A stretch of DNA of 26,629 bases from the IMG/VR virus record IMGVR_UViG_3300031669_005974, positions 1 to 26,629 of that record; one strand, written 5' to 3'. Each line of letters begins with the position of its first letter. The first letter of the stretch is position 1. The position numbers and the translations under genes were made by a program. Of this stretch, positions 14,875 through 20,643 are shown one piece after another. The stretch is from a virus. Under the pieces are notes generated by a model. It was not told the origin of the DNA and did no database searches. It saw only the letters and a program-made list of their open reading frames with translations.

Positions 14875-15303
14875 CTAATCGTCGCCCTTCTTTTCCCACC
14901 CAACCACAAAGGCATCCTCCAGCGTGACACGTAAGTGAAACCTACCTTTTGCATATTGATAGTATTTCCACACTTCAGATTTCTTGCCCTTCAGAACTGC
15001 CTGGTCGACACTTTCCGGATCGCCCAACGACTGTCGCACCTGGTCTTCCGTTTCTCCGTTCCAAATGATTTTTTCTATGATGCGATCGACAATCTCCTCA
15101 TCGTTATAAAGATTCATCAAGTGTTGTCTGCGGTCTTCGTCTTGTCGGTGTTCAGACCAATTTTTAATCCATATTATCGCAATCATAATGCCGACGACGA
15201 CACACAAAAACGTCCACGCAAGAGCATTGCTTGCCGAATCATTTATCCATGCCGCAATGAGTATTGCCACCGCCGCGGTCCAGAAGATCACTTTCGGACT
15301 CAT
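14875..15303 (-). CDS. Membrane protein with BamE/SmpA-like C-terminal domain (cargo)
   Basis: A protein of 142 residues; ATG 15303 overlaps the stop of the upstream gene (15300), so the two are co-translated. There are two transmembrane segments at about residues 5-18 and 27-47 (VIFWTAAVAILIAAW, ALAWTFLCVVVGIMIAIIWI), then a charged cytoplasmic or periplasmic linker. Residues about 80-138 read like a small SmpA/BamE-type repeat: GETEDQVRQSLGDPESVD, KKSEVWKYYQYAKGRFHLRVTLED, VVGWEKK. Such domains bind partner proteins in envelope assembly and also occur in orphan bacterial proteins. Lower GC than the phage genes on either side suggests cargo. No virion role is indicated. Confidence 0.65.
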   Translation of the reverse strand: MSPKVIFWTAAVAILIAAWINDSASNALAWTFLCVVVGIMIAIIWIKNWSEHRQDEDRRQHLMNLYNDEEIVDRIIEKIIWNGETEDQVRQSLGDPESVDQAVLKGKKSEVWKYYQYAKGRFHLRVTLEDAFVVGWEKKGDD

Positions 15304-15857
15304 CTTATGTCCACCCTAAGGTTTATTTGCCTTGAATTTATCACCTTCACTCCGCATTGCGATCCGTCGTCCACTCTCCCGCGCAAGTCGAATGCCGGGG
15401 CATCGATGGTAACATTCGTGGTTGATGCCGGCACCCGCCTGGCTATGACCCCGACCGCCGGCAGAATACGAAACAGGGATGTATAAGCGGTATCGTGGCG
15501 ATCCCCAAGGTTCATGATTGCTATGCGACAAGAGTCAGAGACGGAGCTGACGGCCGGTGCAGCAGTGATACTGTCACAAACCCAGAGAGTGCTGCGAACC
15601 TTCCATTCGAAGTACATGGTGTCTATGTCTGTGAGTCCATACCACATCTGCTCACTAAGGCACCATCGATATGGGAATCTACCGTTTTTAGAAATCATTA
15701 CACGGTCTCCGAACAATCCTCCTGGATACGGGCCATATACAAGGCGAATGGTGTCGCCGACATGATACTCCGGCTCAACGTCCTGGTAGATGGTCGGGGC
15801 CGCGTGGGCAATTACCACGGAAACCATGACGACGAGAACCGCTGGGCGTATTGACAT
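15300..15857 (-). CDS. Secreted protein of unknown function (cargo)
   Basis: A protein of 185 residues. ATG 15857 is selected because GGGAGGTG lies 5-6 nt upstream and the promoter start point is about 18 nt away. A Sec signal peptide is clear: MSIRPAVLVVMVSVVIAHAA, with cleavage likely after AHA. The mature part contains IYQDVEPEYHVGDTIRLVYG, several Trp/Tyr-rich beta segments and four or five cysteines, suggesting a disulfide-bonded periplasmic or extracellular beta domain. The family was not recognised. It heads a two-gene unit with a separate promoter and lower GC, the hallmarks of a phage moron expressed in the lysogen. A role in altering the host surface or excluding other phages is possible but only inferred. 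Confidence 0.65.
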   Translation of the reverse strand: MSIRPAVLVVMVSVVIAHAAPTIYQDVEPEYHVGDTIRLVYGPYPGGLFGDRVMISKNGRFPYRWCLSEQMWYGLTDIDTMYFEWKVRSTLWVCDSITAAPAVSSVSDSCRIAIMNLGDRHDTAYTSLFRILPAVGVIARRVPASTTNVTIDAPAFDLRGRVDDGSQCGVKVINSRQINLRVDIR

Positions 15858-15880
15858 GGTGCACCTCCCTGCCAACCCTA

Positions 15881-15909
15881 ATACTATTGCAGTCCTTCGC
15901 CGATGTCAA
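15881..15909 (-). promoter_or_regulatory. Near-consensus sigma70 promoter of the cargo operon
   Basis: Read leftward, TTGACA (15909-15904) and TAGTAT (15886-15881) are separated by exactly 17 bases. Transcription would start near 15875, about 18 nt before the ATG at 15857, leaving room for GGGAGGTG. This implies constitutive expression of the secreted/membrane protein pair from the prophage, independent of phage control. Confidence 0.7.
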
Positions 15910-15930
15910 TACTGATTTAAAAAAAACGTT

Positions 15931-15943
15931 CACCAATTTGGTG
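15931..15943. promoter_or_regulatory. Perfect 13-bp palindrome, operator-like
   Basis: CACCAA-T-TTGGTG is a perfect dyad centred at 15937, about 22 bases upstream of the cargo promoter -35 and preceded by a run of eight A. Its form and position suggest a binding site for an activator or repressor of the cargo unit. The binding protein is unknown. Confidence 0.4.
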
Positions 15944-16011
15944 TACAGTGCAGGTGTTGTCCGTGGACGGTATAATAGATAATCCAGAACCTGAAAGCAA
16001 GCACTTTTTTC

Positions 16012-16038
16012 AAATGCGAAGCGCTACTTCGCATTTTT
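16012..16038 (+). terminator. Intrinsic terminator between cargo unit and repressor
   Basis: AAATGCGAAG (16012-16021) pairs perfectly with CTTCGCATTT (16027-16036) around a 5-nt loop. A T run continues to 16038, so the arrangement works best for plus-strand transcripts. It lies 18 bases beyond the end of the repressor gene and may also end the leftward repressor transcript, although that side is followed by A rather than T. Confidence 0.6.
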
Positions 16039-16055
16039 CCACGTATCAGGGCAAA

Positions 16056-16739
16056 CTACCCCCCTGGCACAGCAGAGGAACGAAGATAGGCGGTAGCTAC
16101 TCCCGTCTTTGCCGGCTGGGCGGGCTGGCGCAGGCGTTCGTTTTCCGCTTCAATCTGCGATAGGCGCTTTTCACAGCCAGCCAGCAAATCAACCAGTTTA
16201 TTGTTCTTATCTCTAAGCTCGATGATTTCTTTTCGCAATTCCGCCTTGTCGTCGCTGAGACCCTGTGCCTCCAACGCCTGCAATCGCTCTTTTTCGGCTT
16301 CTTTATCCTGGGGCAATATGGGCGCGTGGTGACGGTAGGCGTTGCCAAGTATGTCGTTAAGGGTTGTGCCCGTTTCTTCGGCAATGCGCTGTAAAAATTC
16401 ATCAGCCGCGTCAATCTCACCACTGATGATTGCGGAAAGAAATTTCTCTGGTACTTCCAGGAGCTTCGATGCCTTTCCCTGCGAGCCCTTGAACACCCGA
16501 TCAAACACCATGCCGACAGTATTCCCGATGTTCGGCCGAACATCCCCGGAGAGTAACCACTGAGGCGTAACAGACAGCGCCCTTGCTATAATCAACACAA
16601 ATTCGTATGATGGCTTGGTGTCTTTTTCCCATCGCCCCCAGTTCCCCTGCGAAGTTCCAACCGCATCGGCCAGTTTCCCCTGGCTACAATCCAGGAGCTT
16701 CCTAACGAGTCGCATACGATGACTGAGATCTGGCTTCAT
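16056..16739 (-). CDS. Phage repressor (c-like) with XRE HTH, second HTH-like region and coiled coil
   Basis: A protein of 227 residues from ATG 16739; a GTG 24 bases upstream is an alternative, and neither has a good ribosome site. Residues about 1-62 form an XRE-type helix-turn-helix: MRLVRKLLDCSQGKLADAVGTSQGNWGRWE followed by PSYEFVLIIARALSVTPQWLL. Residues about 70-130 look like a second, degenerate HTH unit (GKASKLLEVPEKFLSAIISGE). Residues about 145-205 are a coiled coil (LRKEIIELRDKNNKLVDLL onward) for multimerisation. It is divergent from the early operon with operator-like repeats between them, the position of Mu c. It should repress the early promoter in the lysogen. Mu c instead has a winged Mu-type DNA-binding domain, so this is an analogue rather than a clear homologue. 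Confidence 0.8.
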   Translation of the reverse strand: MKPDLSHRMRLVRKLLDCSQGKLADAVGTSQGNWGRWEKDTKPSYEFVLIIARALSVTPQWLLSGDVRPNIGNTVGMVFDRVFKGSQGKASKLLEVPEKFLSAIISGEIDAADEFLQRIAEETGTTLNDILGNAYRHHAPILPQDKEAEKERLQALEAQGLSDDKAELRKEIIELRDKNNKLVDLLAGCEKRLSQIEAENERLRQPAQPAKTGVATAYLRSSAVPGG

Positions 16740-16743
16740 ACAG

Positions 16744-16790
16744 ATAAGTGTTGATTTCCACACGAATAAGTGTTATATTGTGTAAGTGAT
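16744..16790. promoter_or_regulatory. Operator-like direct repeats in the repressor/early gap
   Basis: ATAAGTGTT occurs at 16744-16752 and 16766-16774, a 22-base step of about two helix turns. A third, weaker copy is GTAAGTGAT at 16782-16790. The first abuts the early -35 and the second runs into the early -10, so a bound repressor or Ner-like protein would block the early promoter. Operator identity is inferred from the repeats and position. Confidence 0.5.
16751..16779 (+). promoter_or_regulatory. Early promoter
   Basis: TTGATT (16751-16756) and TATATT (16774-16779) are exactly 17 bases apart. Transcription would start near 16786 and run into the Ner-like gene at 16822 and on to the transposase. 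The promoter overlaps the ATAAGTGTT repeats, as expected for the phage early promoter under repressor control. Confidence 0.65.
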
Positions 16791-16821
16791 TACATCTTTC
16801 CCCGCAAAAAGGAAGCGGCCC

Positions 16822-17031
16822 ATGAACCGGTACAGAATCCTCAAAATCGCACTTGCGTGCTCCGGCACCACGGTGACCGACCTGGCGAATCGGTTCGGCG
16901 TTGCGCTGCCGACCATCACACAGGTCGCCCAAGGGGTCAAGCACAGCAGGCGAATCGAGGCGCTTATCGATGCGTTCAGCAGTCAAGCCATCCGCCGCGC
17001 AGGCATCGATATCGGTCGCAAGGCTGCTTAG
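16822..17031 (+). CDS. Ner/Cro-like HTH regulator
   Basis: A protein of 69 residues. ATG 16822 is preceded by AAGGAAG, and a longer frame from 16786 has no ribosome site. It contains one helix-turn-helix: CSGTTVTDLANRFGVALPTITQVAQG (residues about 13-38) followed by HSRRIEALIDAF. It is the first gene of the early operon and is divergent from the repressor, as ner is in Mu. Ner turns down the repressor and early promoters after induction; the same role is inferred here from position and size. Confidence 0.72.
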   Translation: MNRYRILKIALACSGTTVTDLANRFGVALPTITQVAQGVKHSRRIEALIDAFSSQAIRRAGIDIGRKAA

Positions 17032-17052
17032 TAACCAATATACCCAACCCCC

Positions 17053-17523
17053 ATGACCAGGTCAATGTCCACAGACACTCCGCGAATAGACAGCCACCAG
17101 CAGCTCGATCTTTTCGGCGTCGATCGACGCGAGCCGGCCGCCGGCAGTATGGACATCAGCGCCCGGGTGCGTGGGGTGTTAAAGCAGGCAATCAAGGTCT
17201 GCCCGCTCAGCCGACACCACATCGCGGCAGGCATGAGTGTCGCACTGGACCGCGATATCAGCAAGGCCCAGATCGACGCCTGGACCGCGCCGGCGCATGA
17301 GGCGCACCGGTTTCCGCTGGAATACGCGCCCGCGTTTTGTGTGGCGACCGGCGACACCGGGCTTATCGAGATGCTTGCGGATTTTTGCGGAGGCACGTTT
17401 TTACCAAGCCAGGACCTTATCGATTTGGAACTCGGCCGTCTCGCAGCCGCGGAGCGTCGCCTGAAGGACAAACGCCGCCGGCTGTTGAAAACACTTCCAC
17501 CCCAGCAGGAGAGCGCAGCATGA
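17053..17523 (+). CDS. Early phage regulatory-type protein (CII/CP76-like, tentative)
   Basis: A protein of 156 residues. The start at ATG 17053 has no visible ribosome site; ATG 17065 with AGGT upstream is an alternative. The core (VALDRDISKAQIDAWTAPAH, then PLEYAPAFCVATGDTGLIEMLADFCGG at about 75-115) follows a pattern common in early proteins of Mu-like phages. There an HTH-like segment precedes 'ATGD..LL..LA', reminiscent of phage CII/CP76 regulators. Residues 125-150 are a charged helix (AAAERRLKDKRRRLLK). A DNA-binding regulatory role is likely but the promoter it acts on is unknown. The stop overlaps the next start (ATGA). Confidence 0.6.
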   Translation: MTRSMSTDTPRIDSHQQLDLFGVDRREPAAGSMDISARVRGVLKQAIKVCPLSRHHIAAGMSVALDRDISKAQIDAWTAPAHEAHRFPLEYAPAFCVATGDTGLIEMLADFCGGTFLPSQDLIDLELGRLAAAERRLKDKRRRLLKTLPPQQESAA

Positions 17524-17984
17524 CCACCATCGAAGCGGCACTCGATTCGAAGTTGAGCGAGCTGAAACTGCAGATGAAATGCGAAGCGGCCAGGAAGCAC
17601 GGCAATATCAGGCCGGTCGGTAAATACCCGACCCTGGACGCGTGCTTCACTCTCCAGTCCGGCCATGGCGTAAAACCCGCGAAGTTGATCTTCTGGTACA
17701 ACCTTCCCAGCCATACGACCAAGACAATTGTCAGGCATCTGATAACCCCTGATGTGCAGCCGCTGCATTCTGAATGCGGACCCACTGGCGAGTGCTGGTA
17801 CTTCTCGTTCCGGCACAAGGACCACATGACCGTAACCGGTGGATACGCGGCGGGACTGACAGTCGCTGATGCCAAATACAACGCCACGTATGCGCTCGCT
17901 GAACAGCTCGGTATTTCCCGGCAGCGGTTCGGCAGGGACTACTCGATGCTGTGCTCGCAGAAGTGCGAGGTGATTCGTGAATAA
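17520..17984 (+). CDS. Unknown early protein
   Basis: A protein of 154 residues from ATG 17520 with AGGAGAG upstream, coupled by ATGA to the preceding gene. The N-terminal 30 residues are a charged helix. The middle is beta-rich (LIFWYNLPSHTTKTIVRHL) with several His and Cys residues (HSECGPTGECWYFSFRHKDH near 88-107) that could bind a metal. The C-terminus is helical (DAKYNATYALAEQLGISRQRF). The family was not recognised. Its place in the early operon ahead of the transposase suggests an accessory replication or host-takeover role, without direct support. Confidence 0.55.
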   Translation: MTTIEAALDSKLSELKLQMKCEAARKHGNIRPVGKYPTLDACFTLQSGHGVKPAKLIFWYNLPSHTTKTIVRHLITPDVQPLHSECGPTGECWYFSFRHKDHMTVTGGYAAGLTVADAKYNATYALAEQLGISRQRFGRDYSMLCSQKCEVIRE

Positions 17985-18312
17985 TCCCGCCGCGATAAAC
18001 AGGTTCGCAAGCGACCTGCGCTGTGAGCTGGTGCGGGCAACGGAGAAGGTACTGCATCCCGACATCAGAGATCGATACCTGTTGGCCGCGCTGGAGTTGA
18101 GCGTGTCTGACCTGCGGGCCGCAATTGAAACCGGCAACCGTAAAGACATCATTCACGCGCGAGCGGTGGAGGTGGCAGCGGTCGCTGGAAGGCTGGCGAT
18201 TGACGGGGACGACCTGTGCGCGCCTAGAGAAATTCTCGCGGACAATGGGAAAGCGTTTCTAGGCGGGCGCCAAGTGAAGGCGGCGGGAGCCGATGGAAGG
18301 ATGGGGAATTAA
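17977..18312 (+). CDS. Unknown small early protein
   Basis: A protein of 111 residues from GTG 17977, overlapping the end of the preceding gene by 8 bases. It is mostly helical, with an N-terminal basic-acidic helix region (RFASDLRCELVRATEKVLHPDI) and an Ala/Val-rich helix (HARAVEVAAVAGRLAI). There are no membrane, zinc or nucleotide-binding motifs. It ends one base before the start of the repeat gene. No function can be given. Confidence 0.5.
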   Translation: MNNPAAINRFASDLRCELVRATEKVLHPDIRDRYLLAALELSVSDLRAAIETGNRKDIIHARAVEVAAVAGRLAIDGDDLCAPREILADNGKAFLGGRQVKAAGADGRMGN

Positions 18313-18313
18313 G

Positions 18314-18871
18314 ATGTCTTATAAAGATCCCGAGAAAAAGCGCGAGTCGGCTCGTCGCCTGTACGCCGCGAATCCCGAGAAGCATCGCGAAAGAAGCCGT
18401 CGCTGGTACGCCGCGAATCCCGAGAAAAAGCGCGAGTCGGATCGTCGGCGTCGCGCCGCGAATCCCGAGAAGCATCGCGAGTCGGTTCGTCGCTGTCGCG
18501 CCGCAAATTCCGAGAAATATCGCGAGTCGGATCGTCGCCGGTACGCCGCGAATCCCGAGAAGCATCGCGAAAGTAGCCGTCGCTGGTACGCCGCGAATCC
18601 CGAGAAAAAGCGCGAGTCGGATCGTCGGCGTCGCGCCGCGAATCCCGAGAAGTATCGCGAGTTGGATCGTCGCCGGTACACCGTGAATCCCGGAAAGGGG
18701 CGCGAAAAGAGTGCTCTAGCCAAGCGATATCACACCGCGCGTGTTCCCAATTCTTTTCGTATACCATTAGCCAACCTTAAAATCGCCAATCGCCTACTCG
18801 GTGGAGAACGGTTCTCCCCCGAGATTTTTAACCGCATAGCGGAAGGAGAAACACATGTCGCGTACCAATGA
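18314..18871 (+). CDS. Repeat protein with eight 15-residue 'AANPEK-RE' units
   Basis: A protein of 185 residues from ATG 18314; GGGGA lies about 6 nt upstream. After a short lead (MSYKDPEKKRESA), eight tandem 15-residue units follow, with consensus RR-x-YAANPEK-x-RES-x. The last, degenerate unit ends near residue 133. Similar 'NPEK.RE..RRW' helical repeats occur in front of HNH or AP2-type DNA-binding domains of phage endonucleases. Here no nuclease domain follows, only about 50 residues (SFRIPLANLKIANRLLGGERF onward). The basic repeats probably form one long charged helix that could bind nucleic acid. It may be a truncated homing-endonuclease relative or an independent protein. Its stop overlaps the next gene by 17 bases. 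Confidence 0.65.
   Translation: MSYKDPEKKRESARRLYAANPEKHRERSRRWYAANPEKKRESDRRRRAANPEKHRESVRRCRAANSEKYRESDRRRYAANPEKHRESSRRWYAANPEKKRESDRRRRAANPEKYRELDRRRYTVNPGKGREKSALAKRYHTARVPNSFRIPLANLKIANRLLGGERFSPEIFNRIAEGETHVAYQ
18353..18712 (+). repeat. Eight 45-bp tandem repeats with a 180-bp higher-order duplication
   Basis: Units begin at 18353 and every 45 bases to 18668; each starts CGTCG and contains GCCGCGAATCCCGAGAA. Units 1-3 and 5-7 are nearly identical: 18361-18480 and 18541-18660 differ at two positions in 120. Four units were therefore probably duplicated together, recently. The array stays in frame with the coding gene. No spacers are present. Confidence 0.9.
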
Positions 18872-19157
18872 GTTAAGGTTGTACCGGGAGGCAAAGGCTG
18901 AAATTTTCAACCTGAACGAACTGGACCTTCTGACCGACGAAGAAAAGGCGTCCAATGCCACTCACGTCAAGGCGATTCTTGCATACAACGAAGGAAAATG
19001 CGACGGCGTAAAACTGCGGCAAATGACGGCGGCCGCAGCTGCGATCGCCAAACGCCAGCAGTCGAGATCCGCTACCGCTGTTTTAAAGTGGACCATGCTC
19101 CAGAAGACCCTCTCACTTCCAACCATTCCCGACAACAGGATAAACCCCGATGAGTGA
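18855..19157 (+). CDS. Unknown small early protein
   Basis: A protein of 100 residues; GGAAGGAG lies 7 nt before ATG 18855, and the start overlaps the previous gene. It is helical and polar, with an Ala-rich basic stretch (MTAAAAAIAKRQQSRSATA, residues about 57-75). No recognised domain. It overlaps the ParB-like gene by 8 bases (ATGAGTGA), which suggests that the two are made together and might function together. Confidence 0.55.
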   Translation: MSRTNELRLYREAKAEIFNLNELDLLTDEEKASNATHVKAILAYNEGKCDGVKLRQMTAAAAAIAKRQQSRSATAVLKWTMLQKTLSLPTIPDNRINPDE

Positions 19158-20388
19158 AATATCTCTTGTCAAGCTGACCGACATCGCCGTCGGAGATCGC
19201 ATCCGCAAGGACATGGTCGATCTGAACGCCCTTGCGCGCAGCATTCAGACCCTCGGACAGATTCAGCCGGTCACCGTGTACCGCCTGCCCGATAAGAGCC
19301 TGCACCTGGTTGACGGTGAACGCCGCATCAGGGCAACCCAGCAAAACGGCGGCAACGAAATCCTCGCGAACGTCACGGACAGTACGCCGGAAGAGCTGGC
19401 AGCCAAGAGACAAGAGGTTGAGATCGCGGCAAACAACGAGAGAGAGCCGTTTCGTATACGCGAAAAACTCGCAATTGCCAAAGAGATTATCAACAACCCG
19501 GAGCGTTTTCGCACGCGAAACGCCATATCAGACAACGAGATAGAGAAATGCAAGGAAGATGCTGAGCGTGACGGGATTCCTCTCCCGAAGGTTAGCGACA
19601 AGCAAATCGCCAAAGTACAGTATGCCGCACGAATCGCAGGCATAGGTGGGGCCACGTCATACTACCGACTTTCCCATATCGAAAAAAATGGTGTTTCGGC
19701 ACTTCTCGACGCCATTGAGTCAAAAGCCGTTGGCATCGAACAGGCATACTACATATCGAAGAATCCCAGCGAGGAGCAGCTGGAAATTCTCGAATCCATT
19801 GTTAAAGTGGTTCCACGTCCCGACAGCCCCGCCGGCCGTCCCGCCGGCTCCCCGAACAAGAAGAAGGTTAAGTCCCATGTCGGCAGTTACAAAGGCCCGA
19901 CGTTCGAGGTTGGTCTGGCCTGGCTCGGGTGGAAGCTCGACGACCCGTCCATGCCCGGGCGCTGGCCGTCAATCACGCAGCTCAAGGGGTACCCGATTCA
20001 TGAGGTGATGGCCATGGATGGCAGCGTGATTTTCATGCGCGCGGGCGCGCTCAACATCACGGACGCCGTATCGGTGCTCAACGCCTGGGGATTCCAGTTG
20101 ATGAGCGCGTTCTGGCTGGTGGATGACGCTCTGCGCAAACTGCCGGTCGAGAAATACGGTCTGTGCTCCTGGACCCAGCGCGTGCCATCGGCGCTTCTGC
20201 TGGCAACCGCAGGTGAATACCGGCAAGGGCTCAAAATCGAAAACCGCATCGAGCCATATCTCAGCGGCAAGATGCCGGACGCGGTATACCGGATGATTGA
20301 GGCGATTCTCCCGAAGCACCCGAAGGTCGAGCTGTTCTGCCAGGGAGAGCCGCGCAAGAGATGGCACAAGTGGCTGGCGGTGGACTAA
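19150..20388 (+). CDS. ParB-like protein fused to a degenerate MT-A70 methyltransferase domain
   Basis: A protein of 412 residues. ATG 19150 follows AGGA by about 10 nt. Residues 1-100 are a ParB/Srx-type domain with LVDGERRIRA at 53-62, the ParB box II-like motif. Residues about 145-225 are helical and HTH-like (SDKQIAKVQYAARIAGIGG). A Pro/Lys linker follows (about 234-252). Residues about 257-412 align in pattern with MT-A70 adenine methyltransferases: PSITQLKGYPIHEVM, GSVIFMRAGALNITDAVSVLNAWGFQ, WTQRVPSALLLATAGEY, and a KMPDAVYRMIEAILP...VELFCQGEPRKRWHKW end. The catalytic DPPW, expected after FEVGLA, is replaced by WLGW, so methyl transfer is doubtful. It may act as a DNA-binding adaptor or recognise methylated or unmethylated DNA. 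Confidence 0.8.
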   Translation: MSEISLVKLTDIAVGDRIRKDMVDLNALARSIQTLGQIQPVTVYRLPDKSLHLVDGERRIRATQQNGGNEILANVTDSTPEELAAKRQEVEIAANNEREPFRIREKLAIAKEIINNPERFRTRNAISDNEIEKCKEDAERDGIPLPKVSDKQIAKVQYAARIAGIGGATSYYRLSHIEKNGVSALLDAIESKAVGIEQAYYISKNPSEEQLEILESIVKVVPRPDSPAGRPAGSPNKKKVKSHVGSYKGPTFEVGLAWLGWKLDDPSMPGRWPSITQLKGYPIHEVMAMDGSVIFMRAGALNITDAVSVLNAWGFQLMSAFWLVDDALRKLPVEKYGLCSWTQRVPSALLLATAGEYRQGLKIENRIEPYLSGKMPDAVYRMIEAILPKHPKVELFCQGEPRKRWHKWLAVD

Positions 20389-20400
20389 CCGGAGGGCAAT

Positions 20401-20643
20401 ATGGTCTGCGCTGAACCATCACAGAAAGAAATTCTGCTTCAGCACCTGCGCGCGCACGGGAGCATCACGAAGCTCCAGGCGCTGCAGCAGTACGGAATCA
20501 TGAACACCGGCGGGCGGATGTTCGAGCTGCACGAAGAAGGACATCCGGTTTCATCGCGGAGGGTGGTGACGACAAGCGGCAAGCGGGTTGCGGAGTATTA
20601 CCTGGTGAATTTCGACGCGAACGGACAGGGGTCTTTATGGTAG
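20401..20643 (+). CDS. HTH_39-type DNA-binding protein
   Basis: A protein of 80 residues; GGAGGG lies 5 nt before ATG 20401. It has a winged-helix pattern: SQKEILLQHLRAHGSITKLQALQQYGI, then GGRMFELHEEGHPVSSRRVVTTSGKRVAEYYL. This is the small HTH_39 family found in many phages. Such proteins are thought to be regulators or terminase-like DNA-binding factors. It lies immediately before the transposase and overlaps its start by 7 bases, so it may tune transposase expression or bind phage ends. The target is unknown. Confidence 0.75.
   Translation: MVCAEPSQKEILLQHLRAHGSITKLQALQQYGIMNTGGRMFELHEEGHPVSSRRVVTTSGKRVAEYYLVNFDANGQGSLW

Noticed and set aside
15155-15486. Plus-strand frame across the cargo genes
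   Set aside because: Antisense to two genes that have a shared promoter, signal peptide and ribosome sites; no support on the plus strand.
17028-18152. 374-residue minus-strand open frame
   Set aside because: Antisense to three coupled early genes; Arg/Ser-rich composition typical of a shadow frame.
18353-18712. CRISPR-like array
   Set aside because: Repeats are directly contiguous with no unique spacers, and the array is in frame within a gene.
18309-18767. Long open frames on the minus strand through the 45-bp repeats (152 and 134 residues)
   Set aside because: They arise because a stop-free 45-bp repeat stays open in several frames. The plus frame has the ribosome site, the coupled neighbours and a known repeat type.
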